A stretch of DNA of 64,000 nt from Limanda limanda (Eukaryota > Chordata > Actinopteri > Pleuronectiformes > Pleuronectidae), in contig NC_083636.1 in the NCBI RefSeq assembly GCF_963576545.1, forward strand, positions 5,200,856 to 5,264,855. The letters are read 5' to 3'. Both the position numbers and the translations under genes were made by a program. The notes beneath the pieces are model-generated. The model did not search any database. It had not been told where the DNA came from and saw only the letters and a program-made list of their open reading frames with translations. This document shows, in pieces, positions 1 to 10,400 of this stretch (position 1 is the stretch's first letter; every line of letters begins with the position of its first letter).

Positions 1-1184
1 GATGTGACGGTGTCAGATTTTTTTGCTGAAAAATACGACTCATCGATCGGAGAGGGCGTCGTGTCGGTATGAAAAGCTTCCACGTCTTTTCAGGAGGAGT
101 GACACGTCGAGCTTTTAAACATCTGTGGTGCCGTGTTGCGAGTGTGCGGCTGCGGCAGGACTTGTGTGAACGCACAGCTGGAGGTCTGACGTGTGTGTTT
201 TTCCTGCTCCTGGCGGAATAGGAGCAGCGGGGACCAGATGTAGAAACTGCGAGGACACACACAGTCCTCCTTTCTAATGAAAGCGCCTCTAATGAACCAG
301 TGTGTGAGCTCGTCTTTCATGACTTCAAAAATCTTGCACAGAGATCAATTATAGCACAGGGAACCTCACTCTTGAACCACGTCACCTAGACCCACAGCGT
401 TTGCACAGATCTCCCTTATTCAAAGCTCAAATGTAAATACTGTTCAGTTATTGCTCGGCGCTAATCTCTTCCCCTCCTCTAACGTCGAGGCTTTGATCGT
501 CTGTGAAGTCGATGTTTACGGCGTTTTACACTATTTAAAGTGTAAATTGCAGCAGCTGCTTCAATACCCAGGGCGACGCGGGGCTAATTTTCACAGACGC
601 AAGTGTCATCGCACTATGGAGAGAGTGGCGTTTGAAGAGAAATGAACTGACACACAATATAATGTTTTGTGCGTCTCAGTTGTGGCGGGAGAACAATGGT
701 CAAATCAAGTCTCAATTCATCTTTGTTAGAGCTTTTTTACTGGTTTATGATGCTGAGACACAGTTTATAGTGTGTAATATACAGAAATTGAATTAAATAT
801 AACCACATAAACGGCACAAGAGTAACTCACCTCTTGAATTTATGCATGGTGTGTAAATCACAGCATATGGAAGATGTCTGGCAGGAGAGTGGCTTTGTTG
901 AATTTGACCCATGTTCACAACTATGATTGCTTTCAGTCAATATTTATCTGGCAGCAAAAATGATAAAACAGGAGTTTTGAGAAGGGTGCCACAAGGGAGG
1001 GCGGCACCCTAGCGCCCTCTATTGGCCAGTCGCCAACTGCCAGACATGACTTTCTCGTTGTTATATTAATATAAACAGTGGAAAAATCCGGGTTTGTCCT
1101 TTATACCCTGAAAAATGTATGAGGAATTGGGAAAAGGGCCTTAATCCACATTTGCACCAAAATAAAACAAGTTCTTCTCAGTCT
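1..1184. other. Unique DNA, no gene recognised
   Basis: No coding exon, RNA gene or mobile element is recognised here. The text is mixed-composition unique DNA. A short inverted pair, GGGTGCC and GGCACCC, lies near 985-1010. Just after it, GCCCTCTATTGG at 1014-1025 is one base from the reverse-strand CTCF core, which I treat as too weak to annotate separately. Confidence 0.6.
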
Positions 1185-1300
1185 CAGGATCCCTCCCTGC
1201 AGGTTGTGTAGCTGTTGTGTAACCCTGCTCACGAATAAACAAACAAACCCACCAACGAGCGCACACGGGTGAAAACATAACCTCCCTGGTGGAGGTAATG
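1185..1300. repeat. Possible worn teleost dispersed-repeat fragment
   Basis: The stretch contains repeated 'aaacaaac' text followed by 'cataacctccctggtggagg'. This resembles wording I associate with dispersed teleost repeats. The segment 1280-1296 is an imperfect palindrome, ACCTCC and GGAGGT around a 5-base centre. Neither ends nor a target-site duplication could be seen, so class and orientation are unknown. The call rests on recognition only. Confidence 0.3.
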
Positions 1301-3880
1301 AACAGTAGCTGCGAAAGGTCACGTAACAACACAACCTAACCATGGGTCGTAATAAGCTGCTTGCACAGGCAGCTCCTGTGAGCTCCTCTTTACAGGAGGA
1401 GAGTCTCACTTCATCCCCCCCAATCCCTGTGATGCATTGTCAGATTCTAAGGAGGTTTTGCAGCCGCACAGTCATTTTTTATACAGGGATCCAGGATTCT
1501 CCGGGTCTTAATGAAGATTTCCCTGCCTCTTTAAATCCGTCTTCCAGGGGTTCACTCTCCCCTCTGTCTTATAATTAAGTCGTTATATGAGCCGTAAAGG
1601 CTGAACTCTCCTGAAATAAACCCTGAGAATTCCTCACCATCTGCCGCCTCCCTCTCCTTCTCCTCCGCCGCCCGACATCACAGCGATCATCTGCTCATCT
1701 CGGGTGGAGCTGCTACTGCGGGCATGAGCAGTTTATCTACTTGCAGCCGAAACACACGTTCCCAAGTGTGGAGTCGGACATAAAGATCGCTCAGTCCTGA
1801 CAGTTATTACAATCTATAAGAAACAAATCTTATTGTTGTGGATTAGTTAGAGCAGTCTCATGTTTCATCTAGTTATTTATGTTTTCTGTTGATTCTTAGG
1901 TTCATGATTTGAATCGGTGTTATTTCTGTTTAATGTCAAAACACCGCTTTCCTCATTGCTGCAGCTCCTCTCTTCAGCCTCTGTCTGAAACACTTGGTTT
2001 TAGCTCCTGTCTCTTTAAGGCCCCTACTCTGAATGGTCAGCTGGCACCGCTCTGTCGTGATTGGTCAACCGCTTCCAGCTCGCGTAGGAGATGTCGGCGG
2101 CTGCTCTCACTTTATCTGGCTTCGTCAGACGAGCCGCTAGATGTGTATTATGCTAATTCGGGAAGAAGTATGGGCGTGGCTTAGACAAGAAAACTATGCA
2201 ACGCACTGCAGGGACAAACAGAGAAAACATCATGTCTCCTTTTAAATATTTCATATTTCATACGTTGTAAGTCATTTCATCACAATCCTTCCGGGTGGAG
2301 GAGTTCTTATGAAACACGTTTTCGAGACAGCCCCTCAGATGTAGACATTTCAGTTCTGTCCTCTAATGTTCTGCAGCACATTAACATACGCAACACACTT
2401 CAGCTTTTGTCTCCCCTGTTCTTCTCCCCTTCAATTTGTCGAAATGAGCCAGACTCTGAAAGCCAGGTAGGAATGAATGAACGCGCTGTCTCCTGTGTAA
2501 TTGGACGCATTCATTGATTAATGATTTGGTGCATGCAGGCGTCAGAATTAGCAGCCCCCCTGCTGAGAGGGAGGATTCTGTATAATCGGCTGATTTGCTC
2601 TCATTATCGTCCCTTATGAGCGCCGAGTCTGTCAGGTTTCCACAAACTGCCTTTGTTCGATGGGAGGCAATCACTCCAGCCGTGGTCGGCACATTGGGAA
2701 AGAAATGTGCCGCTACGTGTTTCATAAAACTGAACCTTTCCCAAAACACAGGATGGATGTGGAGCTTTGCTGTGGTACAGCACAACTTGTCTGGCTCTTC
2801 CCGAGTTGGTGGAATTTTGGAAATATAGGAAACATAGTCCGATATTTGTCTGTCATGATGGATTCCTCTGTGAGATTTATCGGTTGCAATGGAAAACGTG
2901 TCCTAGATCACGTCATTATAATGATTAAGGACAACAATGTCATCAATTTTGAATATGATGCTCTGTGGATTACATCTTAATAGCACCACAGCAAATGTTG
3001 AATTAACCTAATCTGCCAAATTTATAAATCCAGATCAGAAAACTAGATTTCTTGACCAAAAATAAAATTTCTTTTCCGTCAGCATTTTCAGCTTCAGCGG
3101 ACACAACAAGGACATAATTCACTACAGCTTGTTTGGCACCAGTTCATCATATTGTGTTATGGGATTGTTACTCACTCCTGGTAATGGCAGCTTGGAGAGG
3201 TGTTGAAACTCATGTTGGGATGAAGCCATTTGTCTGTTAGGAGTTTAATATTTCAGTGGGACGCAGCCAAAACAAGATTCTCTGGTTAATCTGCTTGTAG
3301 CAACTAAAGCTGGTGAATCAATGCTACCTGGTTATTTCAAGGCAACAGGTTTGTTAATTGACACCAAACCAGCTCGCATGAAGTTTATAACTCGCACAAC
3401 TGTAGGACAATACTACAAATACTTTTCTGACATCTTCAGTTTTACAGTTTACACATCCAGAATGCTAATAATCATGTTGTGTCTTTCACAGATTTGTGTC
3501 ACGTTGTAAACACAGAATGTGTCACTGCACAAAAAAAGCCTCATTAATGCACCGCTACTGGTTTGGAAGTGTTATTTACAGCTGACAAATTCAATGTTTT
3601 ATGAATGAGATTTCCAACACGAGCCTTCGCTCATAAGCAGCAATTACAATCTCCTGTTGCGAGCAGTCGTGTGATATTCGCGTTACAATGGACATTTTCA
3701 TAAAGTTGCATCACATTGCAGTGGAGTGGATCACATGGAAATCGAATCCTCTCGCCGTCTGATTAGTGGACGAGCCGCTCGACCTCAGACAGTCGCTTTG
3801 CAGCCGAGGCCAAAGTTATCATCGCAAGTTTAGATGGAGGCCAGAGTCTGTCTCAGTGAATCAGAGCGACTGAGCACCAA
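1301..3880. other. Unique DNA, no gene recognised
   Basis: Short open frames occur on both strands and overlap each other (for example near 2381-2980), with no protein family recognisable in any. Codon content looks like translated non-coding DNA. There is no long simple repeat until the GATA array begins. Several AT-rich stretches with TAAT/ATTA words occur between 2800 and 3550 but have no clear boundary. Confidence 0.6.
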
Positions 3881-4441
<561 letters not shown>

Positions 4442-4971
4442 GATTTAAAATGCTGATTTGAGGTGAAGATTGGATTCAACCGTCAAGAAAACAGCTCGAT
4501 AAAGTGCAGCCCCCTCCTCCCCCTGTATTTTACTCCACTGTATATGTCACATGTTTTTCTGTTTGAGGGAGATCATGGGGAGCTAAAGACAATTTTCCAG
4601 CCTGGTGGGTGATAAAGAAAGTCGAGAAAACACATCAGCCTGAGCGAGAGATGGCATGCCCTCATTTCTCCCAGTATCTATAGCCAGGCCACATTATCAA
4701 AGGGAACAATAGCTGAGAGAGACTTTTTTCTTTTTCTCTCTTTCTTCGTTCCACAATGTACGGCATCCACGGAGAAGTGGTGCGGAGAGGAGAAGCAGCT
4801 CGGGAATCAAACGTGGAGTGATGAAAAGGAAAAGAGCTTCAGATGAACTGACTAAAAAGAAAAACAGGCTCGTACAAATGTGGATATTTCCAACGTGAAA
4901 TATCTGAGACCGAACCCACACCTCCTTCCCCCCTGTTAATATAGAGTTATCTATTTGTAAGTCATAACACT
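4442..4971. other. 530-bp spacer between two opposed tetranucleotide arrays
   Basis: Unique, non-repetitive DNA separates the GATA array from the oppositely oriented TATC array. No gene or mobile element is recognised in it. A short minus-strand open frame (4697-4921) has a low-complexity, hydrophobic translation and no recognisable domain. Confidence 0.6.
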
Positions 4972-5630
<659 letters not shown>

Positions 5631-7118
5631 AACAGGGAAATTAAATAAAGGGAAATGGAATCTCAAATCATAAATGTGATATTCTGAGGAATCAGCAGAG
5701 TTCTGTGGCTCCGGCGTGGACAGCCTGTCTTTTGCCGTGCACTCACTGATGCTCCTCCTGCCAATCACTGTTGCCTCTCCGGGGACAAACACACAAAACA
5801 GCCCCAGTGTGAAGCAATGCTACAGTAACACAAAAAAAGAGAGGAGGTGAAACGGTGAAAATGCTGCATTTTGTTATGACATATGAATCGAGGCGTGGCG
5901 GCTCCACGCAGAAGATTCACGGAGAGGAGCAGTCCCGTGTTGGCAGCTTGGGAATTACAAAACTAGGACATAGAACAAAACATCTAATTAAAGCCTCTTT
6001 CTGTAATTGCGGTGTTCTGTTCCTGTTGCTCCTCTGTTGTCTTTGTATGTTCTGATTCACTGAATTTAAAGCATTTTCTGATTATCATTTTAAAACCCAT
6101 TTGGGGGCTTAAGGATGTTTTGTTAATGGCAATAATGTGTGTAAATTTGCTCTCACAGGCCTAGATAGCAGCGGGAAAAGAGGATATCTATGTACTGTAC
6201 ATTCCACGTTGTACATTATCTAGACGCCCAGTGTGTTCTGGTTGGTTTAAAGTCCAAACTGTAATTATGAGCTTAACACAACTGACCTCAGACCACCTCA
6301 GGATCCTCTAGTGACAGGAAACCAGATGAATTGGAAGATAACAACACTTTTATGTTTTTGAATCTAAGAAAACCTTGTTCTAATTCCCATTCACACAGCT
6401 CCACATTATTTTCTGTTGGATTCAATAATGACACAACTGTGTGTTATTAATTATGCACGATAATCTGTGTTGCGTTATTATCTGAGAATTCAGGGAAAGG
6501 GAAAAAGCCGCCAGCTGCACATAAAAAACCCAAAGGAATCATTTCTGTCTCAGAGGCTGCAAAGAAAAAATCAATGCGTGAAGTTTTGACCAAATTAGAA
6601 AAAGCGAGTAAATAAAATATTTATTTTCTTTGCTCTAATATATTCTGGATGCCTTCCAGAGACATTTTCTTTTCCAGTCAGCAGTCCCCAGACTCAATAA
6701 ACCCTAATACCATTAATCTTTCCCTTTTACTCCCAAATCCCCACAAAAAACTGTTTCTATGTCATGTCCAGTTTCTGAAATAGCTGCTATTGTGCACTTG
6801 CTCTGTCTGTCAAGTGCCGTGAGAGTTTTCCAGCAAACATATCATTTTTATTCTAATGCCTACGCGGGCCACCAGCAGTCATGCATTTTTTTTTTCTAAA
6901 GTACAGATCGTCTCACTTATTCAGCGTTCTGTCAGGGAGAGCTGCGTGGCAGAATTCAATTTACTGCTCTGCTCAGGCGGCTGAAGGCAAAGAATGTCGC
7001 CCGGGCTGTCGCTTATAAATATGGATTTGGCAAACACACTAACTGCTATCAGAGGATATTTGGAAAGCCCCAGTTTGCCCCTAAAGTGTAGAAGCAACGG
7101 TCATGTGTGTTTGCTCAC
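5631..7118. other. Unique DNA, no gene recognised
   Basis: No gene is recognised. A 66-residue open frame at 5855-6055 ends in a run of hydrophobic residues, but it has no identifiable relative and no supporting splice or regulatory context. The stretch 6400-6900 is AT-rich with many ATTA words. No insertion boundaries were seen. Confidence 0.55.
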
Positions 7119-7519
7119 GGGGGGGGGGATGGGGGGGGTCGAGCTGGTCAGAGCGATTAAAGGAAAACCACAGTTTTACTTTCACACGTTTGTTCGCACT
7201 TTCCCTCCCCCCCGTTGCACATGAGCATTATAAAGACGATGCCAGAAATACTGAATCACAGACAGGCACGATGCCCAGAACAACTTTATGTGATAACTCC
7301 CCCCCCCCCCTTCACTCCAGGCCGCTCCGAGCAGATGGAACCGGAGACGTCCACAGATCTGAGACCTGCTGCGTTTCTCGAGAGCTTCATGGATCAGACA
7401 CAACAGGTTCAGAAAGGTCAGGACAGTGTGTTGCTGAGGAAGGGTCTGAGGAGTCAGAGGAGGGGGGGGGGATGCCAGTCAGATATACCAGGTATTTTCT
7501 TCTCCTTGCAGGGGGGGGG
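7119..7519. repeat. Cluster of G and C homopolymer runs
   Basis: Within 400 bp there are five long runs: G10-AT-G8 at 7119-7138, C7 at 7207-7213, C12 at 7299-7310, G10 at 7462-7471 and G9 at 7511-7519. The G runs lie on the plus strand at both ends and the C runs in the middle. Overlapping open frames across this region (7103-7807 on the plus strand and others on both strands) are broken up by these runs and have no recognisable domains, so I do not call a gene. Confidence 0.85.
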
Positions 7520-7731
7520 CTTCACACTCAGCAGTGCTGGATTCAAGCGATAGCCTTCTCGCCTCTTCGCCTCCTACATCCCTTCTTATCCGTCGCCCGG
7601 AGGGAAAGTTCAGCTGAGTCAGCGCAAAACCTTGAAACAAATGTCGCCTGCACCAGACTTTATCCTCCTCTGTGGACGTGGTTTCTGTTCCATTGGGACA
7701 TTTCACCACATTTCTTCCCCAAAAAACTGGT

Positions 7732-7747
7732 GAAATGTGCTTTTTTT
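7732..7747. repeat. Left 16-bp target-site duplication of the LINE tail
   Basis: The 16-mer gaaatgtgcttttttt occurs here and again at 7994-8009, directly flanking the antisense LINE fragment. A perfect duplication of this length is typical of target-primed reverse transcription. Confidence 0.85.
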
Positions 7748-7993
7748 TTTGTTTTTTTTAAACTCTTTATTTATAGATCATTTTCATCTTTTAGTACAGG
7801 GAGGTAAAACAAAAGACAAATACAAAACATTGAACAATTACCAAAATTCAAGGTCCAGGGGTGATCAATAAATCCAAAAGACAAAGTATCAAACCCAGTA
7901 CGTGCATACAGTCTCACTCATTGGCCAAGTAGGCTTGCCATTTCTGCCATCGTTTTTCACCTAAATCTTTTTGGAGTCTGATTGAATAAGTCA
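7748..7993 (-). mobile_element. 5'-truncated LINE (non-LTR retrotransposon) 3' end
   Basis: A 246-bp insertion in minus orientation. Read on the minus strand it begins inside an open frame, passes a stop codon, continues through a 3' untranslated region with AATAAA (plus positions 7766-7771) and ends in an A-rich tail seen as the T run at its left end. Perfect 16-bp duplications (7732-7747 and 7994-8009) flank it. This is the classical structure of a severely 5'-truncated LINE copy, made when target-primed reverse transcription stops early. The C-terminal peptide suggests an L1-like ORF2 end, but the clade is inferred. A processed transcript of another gene is the alternative. Confidence 0.8.
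7914..7991 (-). pseudogene. C-terminal remnant of a LINE ORF2
   Basis: Twenty-five in-frame codons, then TGA at 7916-7914, lie at the 5' end of the truncated element. The translation ends GEKRWQKWQAYLANE. The paired tryptophans in a basic context followed by a short tail are reminiscent of the C-terminus of L1-like ORF2 proteins. The other two minus-strand frames have stops within the same stretch. The reverse transcriptase and endonuclease are missing, so the copy cannot be functional. Confidence 0.5.
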
Positions 7994-8009
7994 GAAATGT
8001 GCTTTTTTT
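7994..8009. repeat. Right 16-bp target-site duplication of the LINE tail
   Basis: Perfect match to 7732-7747. It marks the 5' end of the minus-oriented LINE fragment. Confidence 0.85.
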
Positions 8010-8654
8010 AATGCATCTATGTGTGAGAACCTCTGTGCAGGTCTATTTCCTCCCAGTGAACAGAGCCACTCACACACCAGCTGATTAGCTCACTGCATTT
8101 CTCTGGGCCGGCCCGAGTGTTTCTTTGAAATACTGTCCACCAAAAAAAAAAAGAGAAGAAGAAGAAGCAGCAAACTCCCATTTCTGTTCCTCCTGATTAA
8201 CGATGTGAACACAGAGGCTGCGCCTGCAGAGGAAGAGTTTGCTCTACTTTGTTTGGCCAAGAGATAAAAAAAAAAAAGTGCATTAGTCTTAGACTTTCTA
8301 CCCCCTCCTTCCTCTCCATCCTCTCCTCCTCTACTCTCTCAGCCTACTCCAAATAAGACAGATCTAATATCTGCAGATTAGATTAATCATTTCTCTTTTT
8401 TATTAACGGGATGTGAGCTCATTTTCACCAGGACGAGCAGGACAGAGGTCTGACATGATGAGTTTTCACTTGCTCAAGACAAATCTGCCCATAACGCCTT
8501 ATTAAATGGATGAGGAGCCGGATGATTCTGGGCCGTGATTTGACATTGGATATGAATGAGGAGTTGATTAGCTGTCAGCGCATCAGGCTGCGGATCCTGC
8601 ATCCTGGATTTTTGGGATCTGACTAATGAGAGGAAATATATCAGGTGTCAGAGG
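8010..8654. other. Unique DNA with short A-rich tracts
   Basis: No gene is recognised. A run of A followed by several GAA units lies at about 8142-8168, and an A11-type run at about 8266-8277. Pyrimidine-rich text at 8300-8340 may be an outlier of the large pyrimidine block that follows. Confidence 0.6.
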
Positions 8655-9553
8655 CCTCTCCTCTCCCTCCATCCTCATCCTCATCTTCATCCTCCTCCTC
8701 TCCTTTCCCTCTATCCTCATCTTCATCCTCCTCCTCCTCCTCTCCTCTCTCTCTATCCTCATCTTCATCTTGATTCTCGTCCTCATCCTCTCCTCTCCAC
8801 TCCTCTATCCTCATCTTCATCCTCTAGTCTATCCTCATCTTCATCCTCCTCCTCTCCACTCCTCTCCCTCTATCCTCATCTTCATCCTCCTCCTCTCCTC
8901 TCCCTCCATCCTCATCTTCATCCTCTTCCTCTCCTCTCCTCTCCTCTCCCTCTATCCTCATCTTCATCTTGATTCTCGTCCTCATCCTTGTCCTCTTCCT
9001 CTCCTCTCCACTCCTCTATCCTCATCTTCATCCTCTAGTCTATCCTCATCTTCATCCTCCTCCTCTCCTTTCCCTCTCTCCTCATCTTCATCCTCCTCCT
9101 CTCCTCTCCCTCCATCCTCATCGTCATCCTCTTCCTCTCCTCTCCTCTCCCTCTATCCTCATCTTCATCTTGATTCTCGTCCTCATCCTTGTCCTCTTCC
9201 TCTCCTCTCCACTCCTCTATCCTCATCTTCATCCTCTAGTCTATCCTCATCTTCATCCTCCTCCTCTCTTCTCCCTCTATCCTCATCTTCATCCTCCTCC
9301 TCTCCTCTCCCTCTATCCTCATCTTCATCCTCCTCTCCCTCTATCCTCATCTTCATCTTCATCTTCATCCTCGTCCCTGCTCTACTCTCCTCTCCTCTCC
9401 TCCTCTCTCCTCTCTCCTCTCTTCTCTCTCCTCTCTCCTCTCTCCTCTCTCCTCTCTCCTCTCTCCTCTCTCCTCTCTCCTCTCTCCTCTCCTCTCCTCT
9501 CCTCTCCTCTCCTCTCCTCTCCTCTCCTCTCCTCTCCTCTCCTCTCCTCTCTG
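8655..9553 (+). repeat. 0.9-kb polypyrimidine minisatellite with ~200-bp higher-order unit
   Basis: Almost every base on the plus strand is C or T, with scattered A and few G. The text is built from words such as CCTCATCTTCATCCTC and CTCTCCTCTCC. A rarer marker, tgattctcgt, recurs at 8771, 8970 and 9171, giving spacings of 199 and 201 bp; a second marker, cctctagt, recurs at 8821, 9032 and 9233. There are therefore about three higher-order units. From about 9380 the block changes to 7-bp (TCTCCTC) and then 5-bp (CTCCT) units up to 9553. Open frames of up to 311 codons across it are products of the low-complexity text, not genes. The purine/pyrimidine strand bias makes triplex (H-DNA) formation possible. 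Confidence 0.95.
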
Positions 9554-10290
9554 AATATTAAACCCGGACAGAGCCCCTGACGGAGGAACACAGGAAGGTG
9601 ATGGAGCAGGACGCCGGCCCATTTGATCCGGCCTGATTACCAGATCAGTGCCACAGAACAGAGGCCTCCGGTTGCAGGTGAGTGATGCCGGCTCGGTATT
9701 GACTGCACCTGTCACACACTCGATTGACTCATGTTAAAGCCCTTTTTGACTAACAGGATCTATCAAAGAAATGCCGCTTCACAAGCTTCCCCCCCACCCG
9801 CAAACCAATAGCGGGTCTCTGTGAATTCAAACGGTCAAATCACTGTCTCCTCGGCTTTCGATTTATTAGCAGGGCCACTGAAAGTTAGTGAATCAGGGTT
9901 TTGTGAAGGTTGGTGACAGTGGAACAGTTGTCGGAGGCTTTGAAATGAGACATAGGCGACTAAAGGCTACTTCTAATGAAGCAGAGGTGATTTAAAACTT
10001 CACCTGCATCACTATCGCGGTCGTATCAGGGGGAGAAAGACGAGATAAAGCTACAGTCTTCATGGTTGAGCTGCCCTTTGACCTCAGCATCTTGATTAAA
10101 CAGGAGGTTACTGTGCCAGCGGAGAAAGAGGCTTATTCCCAAAATCTGTAACCCCTTATTGCCTGAATTAATTTCCAATTATATATAAAAAAAAAATATT
10201 ATTTGTGTTTTTGGCTGTCATACAGATGCTAAATTAAGTGGAGATTGTTAATTTCAATATAGCATAAACAATAGATATAAAATGAAGGTA
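9554..10290. other. Unique DNA, no gene recognised
   Basis: Ordinary mixed sequence with no recognisable gene or insertion. A short C-rich run lies at about 9789-9797 and an A-rich tract at about 10186-10198. Confidence 0.55.
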
Positions 10291-10400
10291 TGAGGCAAAT
10301 TAGCGACATTAGGCATAATGGGGCATAATGGGAATTTGCACCATCAGGCATTAGTGGGATAAAAAGACCGGGATGGGGTTTGAGGCGAATTCGCGACATT
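10291..10400 (+). repeat. Pair of 20-bp direct repeats around a short repeat-rich core
   Basis: The 20-mer at 10291-10310 (tgaggcaaattagcgacatt) recurs at 10381-10400 with two changes (tgaggcgaattcgcgacatt), a period of 90 bp. Between them 'ggcataatg' occurs twice, at about 10312 and 10322, followed by a related 'ggcatta'. This looks like a small local duplication. No function is evident. Confidence 0.6.

Noticed and set aside
1014..1025. CTCF-like GCCCTCTATTGG
   Set aside because: One core mismatch and no supporting context.
7103..7807. A 234-codon plus-strand frame
   Set aside because: It runs through G and C homopolymers and into the antisense LINE tail, has competing frames on both strands and no recognisable domain.
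8626..9561. A 311-codon Ser/Pro/Leu-rich frame and its overlapping companions
   Set aside because: It is a product of the polypyrimidine repeat; three frames and both strands stay open for the same reason.
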